Positions 1 through 10,872 of a stretch of DNA of 64,000 nt are shown here, in pieces; position 1 is the first letter of the stretch, and every line of letters begins with the position of its first letter. The notes beneath the pieces were generated by a model, which made no database searches, was not told the DNA's origin, and saw only the letters and a list, made by a program, of their open reading frames with translations. The translations under genes and the position numbers were made by a program. Source of the stretch: Akanthomyces muscarius (lineage: Eukaryota > Ascomycota > Sordariomycetes > Hypocreales > Cordycipitaceae); contig NC_079241.1 of the NCBI RefSeq assembly GCF_028009165.1, forward strand, positions 3,596,001-3,660,000. Reading direction: 5' to 3'.

Positions 1-47
1 GTTTCGCATTTTCACGAAGTCTTGTTCCTCGATTCCTTCATCTCAAC

Positions 48-1141
48 ATGATCAAGGCCAGTTTCGCTGCCTTTACTGCGGAAGAGATGGCCTCCTCCGT
101 TGCCTACCCCGACTTCACACCCGCGCCCGAATCGTTTAGAAGAATGCTCCTTGACACGTTTGGACAGATGATGTACGTCTCTGGCGAGACTGGCGAGCCT
201 TCCGTCGAAACTACAAGTATCATTGAAGACATTGTGCGACAGCAAGTCATTGAGCTGGTACGCCCTTTTCAACCCCACGCCTGTGCCGGCTTTCCTACTA
301 ACAATCCGCCACAAAGCTGCGAAACTGCACAGAGCTCGCCTCCCGCCGCGGCTCCAAATCCATACACACAAACGACCTCATCTTCCAGATCCGCCACGAC
401 CAGGCCAAGGTCTCGCGCCTGCGCACTTTTCTCTCCTGGAAGGACGTGCGCAAGAACATCAAGGACTCGGACGATAAGGGCGCCGACGCCGACCTCGCCG
501 CGGGCGACGACCCCAGCAACGTCGCCGGCCCCGTCGACGAAGCCGCCAAGAAGAACAAAAAGGCCAAGGTCGGCCTGCCGTGGGAGCCGGCGTCCTTTTT
601 CAACGTCGAGGTGCCCGAGCGCGACGACGAGGAGGACGAGGAGGAAGAGGAGATGAACCACATCACCCTGCAGCGCCTGCGCAAGGCCGACGAGCGCACC
701 AAGGTCATGACGCGCGAGGAGTACGTGACGTGGTCCGAGTACCGCCAGGCGTCGTTTACCTGGCGCAAGGGCAAGCGCTTCCGCGAGTGGGCCGGCTTCG
801 GCATCGTCACCGACAGCAAGCCCTCGGACGACATTGTCGACATTCTCGGCTTCCTGACGTTTGAGATGGTCCAGACGCTGACGGAAATGGCCCTCAAGGC
901 CAAGGAGCAGGAGGACATGGCGCGCGCGCAGAGCGGCAGCGGCGACAACCACCACCAGCAGGGCACCAAGAAGCGCAAGCACCAGCACGGCCTCTTTGAT
1001 CCCCCGAGCGAGGGCCGCACGCCGATTGAGCCGCGGCACGTGCAGGAGGCGTTTCGCAGGTTCCAGCAGCGGCCCAAGAAGACGAGGGCCATGCTCAACG
1101 GTACGCGCCTCGCCCAGCACACGGCCCTCAACATCTTTTAG
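48..1141 (+). CDS. SPT3: SAGA complex subunit Spt3
   Basis: Spt3 is a TBP-interacting subunit of the SAGA coactivator; it carries two histone folds in one chain and acts in the nucleus. Exons are 48-257 and 317-1141, giving 344 aa, close to yeast Spt3 (337 aa). The intron 258-316 has a CTAAC branch site and joins ...VIEL to [12 protein letters not shown] in frame. The N-terminal histone fold covers roughly residues 30-115, followed by the very conserved segment [12 protein letters not shown]. An acidic stretch (about 190-205, Asp/Glu runs) separates it from the C-terminal half with the [13 protein letters not shown] region. The start at 48 is the first ATG; an in-frame ATG at 87 is an alternative, and an upstream exon outside the window cannot be excluded. 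It converges on the membrane-protein gene downstream. Confidence 0.95.
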
Positions 1142-1419
1142 TAGCTTGTCACCGGAGGCATGGCCATGTTCGTCTTTGTGTGTTAGCATTACGCGCTCTC
1201 TTGTATTAGGAGGACCGGTTTGTCGGTTGGTTTTCTTCTTTTCTGTACGGCGCTTAGGGGAAATGGGCATGGCGTTCTACCAGGGAAAAACGGTTTAGTT
1301 TTATCACGGTTTGACGGGAATTTTGATAGCGACGAGATAAATGTACAGCGTTGATTTCTGTATACGCCACTAGACATGCCGTGCAGGCCATAAGTGATCA
1401 TGTACATGTATACGCCAAT

Positions 1420-4400
1420 TTACGGCCGTTTCTCGCTGCTGATAGTAAACGCTCTGCTGCGCACGGCAGCGTTGTTCTCTCGCATGCGCGTGCCGACGCG
1501 CTGCAAGCTAACGGGAATGTCCTCCACCTCGGCGTCGTCGTCATCGACAACGGCCGCCTCGCTGGCTCCTCCCGCGCCGCTCTCCAGGTCCTTGGCGCCC
1601 TGCAAGTGCTGCGCCGCGCGCTCCAGCAGCCGATTGTCTGGTCGCTCCGTGACCGTCGCGGCTCTCGACCGCCTCGTGCCGCCGACCATGGCCTCGACGC
1701 TGACATCTGGATAGCCGCCGCCGTCCTCGTCGTCTTCCGTCGTCGCATCTACCTGCAGCTTATGATTTGGCGCACGGCGTCCAGCTTCTGCAGACATATA
1801 GTCCTCCCCGGGTGTCGTTTCCTCAATGCCGCCGTCCCTGCGCTGCATGTAGAGTCTGTAATTCGGCGTCTCGAGCATACCGCGCCGAAACGCATTCACG
1901 CCGACGAGCAGCTTGACCAGGTCCGTCAGCTCCTCGAGGTACTCGATAATCTCCATCTGGCCCGAGGTGCTCGCGTTCCACGACAGGAACTTGCGCTTTG
2001 TGATGATGCTGGCCGTCGACTCGTCGAGCTCCAGGCGGCCGCCAGCGTACCGGCGTAGCGCCGACGTCGAGCCCTTGGCGCTCTCCGCGTCGAGCACCTC
2101 TCGGACGCGGTTGATGAGGCGCAGCTGCGCGAGGCGCGCCGAGGGGAGAAACTGCGGCAAGGGCAGCCAGGTGGTGAGCGCCTCGTGGACGGAAAAGAGA
2201 ATCAGGTTGCAGCTCCCCATGACGTTGCGCCGATAGGCATATACGCGAGGGTTCAGATCCTCCAGAATGGACGAACCGTACTCGCGGCGCAGCTGGACCA
2301 CGCTGTTCATGCGGTCCGTGATCTGGTGCAGCACATAGATGATCTCGCTGTAAATGGGGGCCAGGGGCTTGAAGCTTCCTTTCAGGCGCGGTTCGGTCAG
2401 GCAGGAAGGTAGGTAGGTCTCTGCAGCAGTTAGACAGCTTTGCGCCTTGTCGCGGGCTCGCTTGAAGCGGGTATAAAGCTTGCGCGAGCGAAAGTTGGGA
2501 CGATCTGGGTGGTCAATGCCGACGGCGATGACGGCCTGCATATTCTGCACATGGAGAACAGCGGCGGCAAGTGAATCTACGAGACGATCTCTGGCTCGCA
2601 CAGGATAGATGAAAATCTCGATGAGGACGGCCACGACGCCTCCTATGATGAATGCTACTAAACGTTTATAGAAAACCTCGTAGCCAGGTGCAGCGGTGTT
2701 GACGGCGGCTACAGCAGTTTATTAGTGGGGGTTATTTCATGGAATCGCAGAGCATCAACTCACACAATGCAACGACAGCCATGGAAATGATGGAGATCAT
2801 ACCCGCCTTGACGTACTTGGTAGCCACCTGAATATAGATGGACGGCACGATACCAAAAAGCACGACAGCTACAACGCCGGCTCTGTTTCCACGCGCTATC
2901 TCGTACGAGAGATAGCCAATGACACCACCAAAGACCACGCCTAGGAGCCGTATGAAGAAGACGATGAGCGACGTCCCGATGGCGAGCTCAAAAACCAGGA
3001 TGAGCTGCAGCGGTGCCCATATACCACGCACCTCGGCATACCACTGGTTCCAAGACGGAACAAGGGCAGGCCAAGTAACGAGGAAGAGGGCAATAGAAAG
3101 CTTGGCCGAGTAGACAAGATCTTCCGAATTCTGCGCCCATTCAAGCACATCCGCTGCAGTATGCCGCAGTCGTTCAAACCGCGAGGATGCAGACTTTGAG
3201 TCCCTCGTGTGGTGCCGGCTCTCGTTATGATTCATATTGTTAGATAAGGGACTGGCGAGCTCCTCGTCGCCAGATCTTGAGCGATGCATATTTTCAGTCG
3301 TTGCATTCTGCGCCGCTGCGGAATTGAGCTCCGTCGGCGCATCGCTGTCGTTTCGGACCACATCAACGCCATTCTCAGCGGCAGCCACAACACTGGGCTC
3401 AGTGCCACTGCTCGACAGCCATTGACCCAAGCTGGCAAATTTCGGCAGCCATAGGCGCGATCTGCTGTTGCGCTGCTGTCTGAGCTCGACAAGAGTGCGC
3501 GAATGGCGCAGCATGAGCATGATTTGGGCAGCGGATTGTCGAAGAGCCAGGATGAAAGATGATATGAGAAACGTCTCCATGCGTGGCATAAAATCGAGGG
3601 CTTGGCCATCAGTCTCTGTGGCGGCGGCCTTCAGCGCTTCAGCGGATTGGGCATCAAATGCCACCATGGCATCTGCAAACCGATCCATCTTGGCATCCAG
3701 GTCGCTCAGCGATATTGACTCGGAAGCTACCTCGCCAGACGGCAGTTTGGCCACCTCTAGACAGTATGCCAAGCAATCTATGAGGACGTCAACTGCTTCC
3801 TTGATGGATTGGTGGAGGTCCATAACCGGATCTCTAATGCAAAGCAAAACATGTTCGACCAGCTCTACACTACCGCCTTCAATCTCTTTGATAGGTTTGA
3901 CGTCTTCCGCATGCTGACTTCGCTTGCCCTTTCGCTTCCGGACCTTGCCAGACTTCGGGGTGTTGCGGAACGATTGTGAGGTATTGGGCAAAGTATTCGT
4001 AGTCTGTAACCTGGCTGGCGCTGTGTGCGTGTTACTTGCGCCAAGCAAAACAAACTTGTTCTCACAGGCGCCGATCACAGTGATGATGCCTTGGATGAGG
4101 TTGGTCATTGAGTTTGTGGTTATGGGTCTCATCAGATCAGGAGGTAGCTTCGACAAGGATATCTCAAAATTGACTTCATCTTGCGCCGCACGACAAGCGC
4201 GCAGTTTGGAGCGGATCCTGGTCTTGCTCTCCGTCAAGCTAGCAAGCGAGGTGAGCTCAAGTGGTACCTTGGACTGACCTGCTACCATAGACGACTTGAA
4301 TGGGTTCGGAAATTGAGAAGCGAATGCGCGCCATCGCCGAGTTGCCACCAGCCGTTTCAAGAATGGGAGCGACGCAGCCGATGCCCGACTCTTGCGCGAA

Positions 4401-5275
4401 GTGCTACTGTATAGGCGGGCACGCTGTTGTCTGACCTCCTCGCAGTCTCCTCCCGGCGTCACAAACCAGTATGTAGAGCGAGACAGGGCCTCCATCGCTT
4501 CTGATATCGTAGTAATGGCCGAGTCTCCGAGATAACTACTGGACAATTCGGGAAACAGGGCGAGATTGCCAAGCAGAGACACGGCCGCTCCGGTGCAGAC
4601 GGGCACATAGATGTTTGAGAAAAGCGCCACTGTTTCGCTGGTGGGCGCCTGCACCGTAATTATGACGGCGACCAGCATGAACAGGACAAAGTTGAACAGC
4701 CGCGGGCTGTGCGACCGGATGAAGCCGTGCAGGAGAGCCGCCACGAGCAAAAAGACACCGCGAATGGCATACGCGGCGGAGCGGTCGCCGTCAAACACGA
4801 GGCTGGCCAGGTACAGGCCGAGCAGCGACCAGACGACGCCGAGGAGGGCGCCGAGGAGGATCATGAGCAGCGACTCAATCATGAGGCCCATGCGCTGGCC
4901 CGGGTGACCAAAGACGACGACCATAGGGATGAGAAAGTTCTCGCGGCCGTTGAAGCGCGGCAGGATGGCGAGGATCAGGGCCGCGACGCAGGCAATCGAG
5001 TACTTGAGGATGCGCTGCCAGGGCTGGTTCGTCTGGACGTCGCCCCAGAGGACGCGGATGGCGATCCCGAGGGGGTTGCTGGAGGCCATGATGGGCAGGG
5101 CGTGGCGACGGCCACCATTTTTCTTTGGTTGGTCTTCGTGGACGGGCGGGCCTAGGAAGCGCGAGAGACAGCTGCTATGCTGGCCATTTAAACTCCATTG
5201 GAAGGCGCTCAAGTAATCTAGCAAGTCCTGGCTGGGTTTTGCACAGAGAAATGGCCGTAGGAAGTTTGTTGCCAA
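1420..5275 (-). CDS. ArAE/DUF2421-type multispanning membrane protein (putative transporter)
   Basis: Two exons, 5275-2764 and 2708-1420, encode 1266 aa. The intron 2763-2709 (GTGAGT, CTAAT, TAG) joins the halves in phase 1 to give VALSAVNTAAPGYEVFYKR. The N-terminal half has about six hydrophobic helices (for example ILKYSIACVAALILAILP), a long polar cytosolic region, then a second hydrophobic block (about 740-880) and a coiled, polar tail. This is the layout of fungal proteins with an ArAE_2_N domain and the ArAE_2/DUF2421 C-terminal domain, related to aromatic-acid exporter families and to brefeldin-A sensitivity proteins. The substrate is unknown. The start is uncertain: an in-frame ATG at 5089 (MASSNPLGIAI) would remove a 62-residue N-terminus and may be the true start. 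Confidence 0.85.
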
Positions 5276-6079
5276 GATGCAGAAGTTGGTATGAGGTCAT
5301 GGGGCTGCTGGAATCTTGATGTTACCCGCTGCTAGCGGCCCCAATGCCGGACCCCAACACCCCGTCTTCGAGGAGCGGAGGCTGCCGCCGGTGGAGGATG
5401 TCGCTTTAAACGGAATGTATACATTTTGAAGTTGCTGAAAGATGGAATTCAAGCGAAAATATCAGGCAATGAAGAGAACGTGTTGTTGGATGTTGGAGGA
5501 ATGGGGACGCAGGGTTGACGGTTGGCGGTTGGGAATACAACGGCCGTGTCACCTTATACCCTTTGTCCATGTCGTACAAGATCTGCCAGCTGCGGCCACG
5601 CGCCGTTTGCATTCTGCAGTGTCGTAGGTTATGTCCAACTTCATTACTTGGTCTTTGGTAAGAGCTGTCTTCTGCTCTTCCTCGAACTATTTCCTCACCA
5701 GATTTTGCGCCAATAGTTAAGCTTTGCCCTTTTTTCTTTTGCCAATGCTGTGGCGTCGCCCTCAACGGCCTTGTCCAGCGTTACCTCTGTACCCAGCACA
5801 ACGGCACGGCGCGACCCCACCAAAAACGACAGACCCCAAATCGCATCCAGCGCCCGGCCGGCCGGGCAACCCCTCCAAATCTTCAATCCATCACACGAGC
5901 CGCATCGCCTCTGTCGCAGGCCATCCCTCGGACTGACCACCGACCCCTTTACATCTCAATCACACCAGCGCGCCACTTCTCCTCCCAATCGACGACCGGG
6001 CGCAGGCGCCAATTCGCGTGGGCTGCACGCCGCCTCCCCCTTTACCAAGCTCTCCGACAGGCACCCGCCGTCCGTCACG
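5276..6079. promoter_or_regulatory. Divergent promoter region between the ArAE-type gene and AP-2 sigma
   Basis: About 800 bp separate the two start codons. The only open frames are short and lack family resemblance. The AP-2 sigma side (about 5740-6079) is C-rich with pyrimidine tracts, as is common in fungal 5' leaders. No specific operator was identified. Confidence 0.5.
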
Positions 6080-6597
6080 ATGCTCTCCTACATCCTCATC
6101 CAGAACCGGCAGTACGTCTTATACCATCCCCGTCCCCCCTGAGCCAAGCTTGAAGATCCTGTCCTTTTCTAACACGTACTGACTTCTTTCAAAACAGAGG
6201 CAAGACCCGTCTCGCCAAATGGTACGCCCCCTTTAGCGACGAGGAAAAGATCAAGCTCAAGGGCGAGGTCCACCGCCTCGTCGCGCCGCGCGACCAAAAG
6301 TACCAGTCCAACTTTGTCGAGTTTCGCAACCACAAAATCGTCTACCGCCGCTACGCCGGCCTCTTCTTTTGCGTCTGCGTCGACACAAATGACAATGAGC
6401 TCGCCTACCTCGAGGCCATCCACTTCTTCGTCGAGGTCCTCGACGCCTTCTTTGGCAACGTCTCCGAGCTCGATCTCGTCTTCAACTTTTACAAGGTCTA
6501 CGCCATCCTCGACGAGGTCTTTCTCGCCGGCGAGATTGAGGAGACGAGCAAGCAGGCCGTTTTGACCAGACTCGAGCACTTGGACAAGCTGGAATAA
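6080..6597 (+). CDS. APS2: AP-2 adaptor complex subunit sigma
   Basis: This is the small sigma chain of the AP-2 clathrin adaptor, which is involved in endocytosis at the plasma membrane and contributes to recognising dileucine-type cargo signals. Exons 6080-6111 and 6198-6597 give 143 aa, the standard length. The first exon encodes only [10 protein letters not shown] plus part of a Gln codon; the intron 6112-6197 (GTACGT...CAG) splices to the conserved [12 protein letters not shown]. The single longin-like domain covers the whole chain, with family hallmarks [15 protein letters not shown] and [11 protein letters not shown]. The near-identity to family consensus and the C-terminal LEHLDKLE leave little doubt about the sigma-2 assignment rather than sigma-1. 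Confidence 0.97.
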
Positions 6598-6971
6598 ATA
6601 GCCAGGGCTGTAAGAAACCTCGAGAGGTGGCCGGAGACGACATCTCCAAAAGAACAAAACGCGAATAAGTAGCAGAGCCTTCTTCGTTGGATACATCATG
6701 TCCTTACAGTATATACTCTGCTGGCATATCTCGGAGTTTCGGTGTTTGGGAGTCATATTTTGGGACATCCGCTATCGAAAGCGCATACCCATTTCTGTTT
6801 CACTATACTACTTGATTTATTTAAACTAGCTAACAAATGTGAACCAAGTATTTTTCAAGCATACACAAGCAATTACGCCATGACACGGCGGCATCCTGCC
6901 AAAATCTCATATTCATGCATAAACTGCCTTCAGGCTCCAGGGGCCTGGCGTTGCATTCTTCCGTCCATATC
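6598..6971. other. Convergent 3' region, no gene seen
   Basis: This 374-bp stretch lies between the stop codons of AP-2 sigma (plus) and the unrecognised gene (minus). It is AT-rich with TATA-like runs that could serve 3'-end formation for either transcript. Nothing coding was recognised. Confidence 0.6.
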
Positions 6972-9047
6972 CTAAACAAACGGGTTGAATGGATCATACT
7001 CTTCCCATGCCCAATATTCCTGCGGTCGGTTGGGCTCAGAAAAGTCGCCCCACGTGTCCAGGGCGACGTCGCGACGCGCTTGACGAACCCAGATATTCGG
7101 TCTTCTTTTAAACAGGCGTGTGACACTTGGCTTATATCCAACTAGGGGTTTCTCAGCGCCTTGCTGCGCTACAGCCATCGGCTGTCGGGGCAAAGGATTG
7201 TTATGCATCCTTGGGTAAGGCGCCACGCGAGGTCCAGAACTATTAAAGGTCAAGGCATGATGTTGCGCGAAGTGCTGCTCATAATGCTGCGAATAGTGCG
7301 GCTGGTGGATCGGCGCATGGTAATGGGCGTGGAATTGTGCGTGAGGCTCGGTATTGTGCTGTGCTGGTACTGCCAACGCGCTTGGGATACATGACTGATT
7401 CGCTGGCTTTCTTTCCTTGTTAGCTGGTTTCAGGACCCCCTCGGGCATTTCAAAGTGGCTCGGTGACTGATTGTTCACTGCAACAACAGTCTGGCTCAGG
7501 ACAGCAGGCTGCACTGGGAGTGGTGCTTTGTTCTGTTTCGCCTGCGCCACCACAGCCGTTGGTTGCTTCTGGATCTCGACGACATCGTCATCCTAAGATT
7601 GAGTTAGCAATCATCTAGCGCGTACGTTTCTCGGCTTACCTCTTCCTAGGGGGATAGACGGCCGCCTTCGCCCTCTCGCCAGTAGCCACAGCTGTTGTTT
7701 GGTTGCCTCCTAGTTTGCGAGAAGATGCTACCAACCTTGGCGGTGGAAGATTGTCCAATCTTTGCGCCAAATACCTCCTTTTTTGAATTCTCTGGCATCT
7801 TTGACGCCACAGTCGCTTTTCCGTGCGGCGCTGAAGTCTTGGCATGCTTGATGAGCTGGTTCTGCAGGTTGTTGATCTGCCAGCTCTGCTTTTGCATCTG
7901 CTTCTGCATTTGTGGCGGCGGTGGCGCTGGAGCGTCTCCAACCGATACCACCCGCGGCGGAGGCGTTGGTGATCTGTCCTCCACTTTGATCGCTGCTGGA
8001 CGCCTGTGAATAGCTGCGGGTGGCCGGTTCTCAATTTGCCGGTCGCGGTTCAGGGTCGCATCGTGACGAGGACTCCAGTGCGAACCACCAAACGACCGCG
8101 GTGGAGGATCCTCTGTCCGCGTGTTTAGGTAGTGTCAAGGAATGTGGCTAAACGAGTTTTCTTCACTTACGTCCAAAGTCGAATTTGAAGTTGACTCGTC
8201 TCCAGGGTGGTTCGCTCTTCTCTTCTTGGGTGCGGCGTGCCGCGTGTTCGAAAGAATGCGAGTTCGCGATTTTGGTGGGAGGAGACAGGAAAAGATAGTC
8301 TCGCCGTCCAAAAGGCACAGGTGAAGGAAATTCAGGCACCGGCTGACGGAAAGGAGATTCATACATGCCTGAGCCAACATGGCCTGCCTTGTGCCTCTTT
8401 GCGGATGGTGACGGCGCATGTTGATGGTCTGTCCGTGCGATTGCTTGCTTATTAGATCCGGCGCTTTCCTCCAAGACAGCAAGCTTCCTCTTGATATTTG
8501 GGATGGTGGGAAACTGATTTGTAATGGAAGATTCAATCTTCATGTGAAGCGTACCCTGGGGCGAGCTTCGGGTTATCGGTATGGGCCCAAACATGGTTTG
8601 GGCCTGCGTCCATGCAACACGAGCCATCTCGCGTGTGCATCCAATGCCCCAAAGATACATGCACCATTTTTCCATGACGTGGTGCAAGTCCTTGGGGGCC
8701 ATTGCAAACACCTTCTCCCAAAGCCATGCTGTGTAGATGGAGAGAGTGTTGCGTACCGTGAGTCGGTGCTGAGCACCCACAAAGCGTTTTTCGAGCGTCT
8801 CCTGCCTCATCTGTGATAAATCGCCCAGATTGCGCAAGCCACTACAGCCAAGCCGTTCGCGAGCATTGAGGAGTAGAGTGTTGATACGATCCATCTTGGG
8901 CTTGTAAGGGACCAAGGGACCAGGAGAGCGAATCGTGGTCGAATTGGCGGATAACTGTGGATGAGAACTTGTTGACAATGTTGTGAGGAAGCGAAACAAA
9001 GCAGGGCATGGTTTATAGGGTAGGAAGGTTTCCTTGTTTGCATTCAC
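6972..9047 (-). CDS. Unrecognised multi-exon gene, hypothetical protein
   Basis: I do not recognise this family. Exon 1 (from ATG 9047, or more likely ATG 8894 = MDRINTLLLNARERLG, to 8171) encodes a Trp-rich helical N-terminus (WLWEKVF, WCMYLWGIGC). A clear intron 8170-8113 (GTAAGT...CTAAAC...CAG) leads to exon 2, from 8112, rich in Pro/Gln. The last exon, 7592-6972, is rich in His/Gln/Pro and ends in an acidic Trp-containing tail. The exon 2-3 junction is unsettled: a textbook intron 7639-7593 is preceded two codons upstream by an in-frame TAG. A 90-nt intron 7735-7646 plus a 6-nt exon 7645-7640 would restore the frame (about 575 aa from 8894). Most of the protein looks disordered; no enzyme motif is visible. 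Confidence 0.55.
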
Positions 9048-9270
9048 CAGTCCTCTTTCCTCTCAGCGACCAGCCGCCAGCTGCCAACTTTGAGCAGTCT
9101 GAAGCGAGCGTTTGCATCCAGCATGGACCGAGCCCACGTGCGACTTCCCCCTCACGCATGCATGAAATGTTCACTTGGTATTTTCGATGAAATGCTTCGT
9201 GCTACACAGGTAGCTGTTCTACGTAGTTTGAAAACGGGTCTCGTAACAGTCTTGTACATTTAGCGGCTCG

Positions 9271-10242
9271 TCACCGTTTCTTGAGTGCCGCAAATCTCGC
9301 CTCCAGGTCAGAAACGTCCGGGACGGAGCCCTCTGGCTCGCCCTTCTTCGTAGCGCTGCCTCTCCTCGCACTAGGCTTCAGCTCTACCGACCCCATTGTC
9401 ACCTTGGGGTGTACATTATCTGTCGTCGGTCGGGGCGGTGTCACGAGGAGCGGACTTGTAGCATCATCTAGATCTGCTGGCTTTGGTCTCGCTGGCGCTG
9501 CGACTTTCCCGTCACCCGTGGACAACGATTTTTGCTCTGCCTCTATGGGTACCTCGAGTACCTTTTGTGCCTGCCCGCCCGAGGAGTTTTCGTCGTCATC
9601 CTGGTACTCTGGTGGTGGCGATGGCTTCTCTCGCTTCGGCCAGTCGACGCCGTACGCCCTCGCAATCTCTTCCAGGTAGCCCTGCACCAGCTCTTTGCGC
9701 GGCGGCTCCACGCTCAGCTTCTTGACCACCTTTTCATTGACCTTGCCCTCGGCATTCTCTGTCGCTGCCAGCACAAATTCCTTGCCGTACTTTTCTGCGA
9801 GCAGCTGTCTAACTGTTGCAAGCTCTTTGATCTCTGTCTTGGGCGCTGCGTAGATGATGCTCTGGATTGCCTCTTCAAGACCGGGGTCGACCGGCACACC
9901 TTCCATAAGGCCAGAGCGCGCTAGCAGCAATTCGCAATATAGTTCCAGCATTTCGTGCAGCTCGCTAATAATATCGGAGCGGATAATGTTCTCGACGCGG
10001 ATCGTGGCGGAGTCGACTTTTCCGGACTCGAGGAGTTGCGCCATTGCGCGTCGCTGCGTCTTGCCCAGCTGCTCATCGCGCTGCTGCACCATGCGCAGGC
10101 GCGCAATGGCCAGCTTCAGCTGGACCTTGACTTTTGTCTGTTGAGGAGAAATTTCCGTTAATCATTCGGGACACGATCAAGGCGTTATTTGTCTGAGGGC
10201 TGTGGAAATGGCACATACCAGCCAGGTGGCTCCGGGCGCCAT
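9271..10242 (-). CDS. IST1: ESCRT-III associated IST1 family protein
   Basis: IST1 is an ESCRT-III-like protein that regulates the Vps4 ATPase in multivesicular-body sorting at endosomes. Exon 1 (10242-10219) encodes only MAPGATWL; intron 10218-10139 or 10138 (GTATGT...CAACAG) joins it to exon 2, 10137-9271, giving 296 aa. The N-terminal helical IST1/DUF292 domain spans about residues 9-175 and contains the family core TKVKVQLKLAIARLRM, RRAMAQLLESGK and RVENIIRSDI. The C-terminal third is Pro/Ser/Lys-rich and probably disordered; a short terminal helix DVSDLEARFAALKKR resembles the MIT-interacting motif by which IST1 proteins bind Vps4 (inference). The short first exon is easy to miss; without it the conserved first helix loses its start. 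Confidence 0.93.
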
Positions 10243-10872
10243 ATTTCAACACCAAGATGGGTATTATCTGGAAATATTGCGCTGGGAGGGAACGGATTGA
10301 CCGTGAGTCAAGAAAGATGTCCAGAATATCACAATAGAGGAATAGGCAGCAGCTTTGCAGTGACAATGTCAGAGGTTGGTTGTTCAGTGATGCAACTCGG
10401 GCTGTCTGCGGGGCAAGCTACCCCACCACCGAGTGACAATAGCGAAGCGTCGCCGAGATCCAGCCACCTCCTAGTCTCAGCTCCAGGCAGCCGAATATAG
10501 ATTCATTCTCGAAAAAAGAAATGCGACATTACAAAAGAATAAGAAGCAGACATACTCTCTTTATATAGTCCACTCTATCCCAAGCTATAGTAGAATTAAT
10601 TCGACAAATAAGTCAGGTGCCAACTATCGACGGTATCATGTCCATGCGCGCCTGTAACATATTCCAAAATGTTACAGCCGCAGAGACAGCTCCAGAAAAC
10701 TCCCTGAGATCCTTCATAGCCATAACGCCGTAGTCCAATGCTAAACGCAAAAAGAAGCAAGTAGAAGTCATTCTTGCTTTTCTTGCTCCCTCAAATGCAC
10801 AAAAAGTCAAATCGTTCTAGAAAAAGCGGCGTAAAACAAGCACTATACAGTCTCGAAACATCGAGTCTTGGT
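10243..10872. other. IST1 promoter and NMA111 3' region, no gene seen
   Basis: This 630-bp stretch lies between the IST1 start and the NMA111 stop, both on the minus strand. It has no convincing reading frame on either strand; AT-rich patches near 10500-10620 could serve as promoter or 3'-processing signals. Confidence 0.5.

Noticed and set aside
269..1270. 333-codon minus-strand open frame opposite SPT3
   Set aside because: Leu/Val/Ala-rich shadow of a GC-rich conserved gene.
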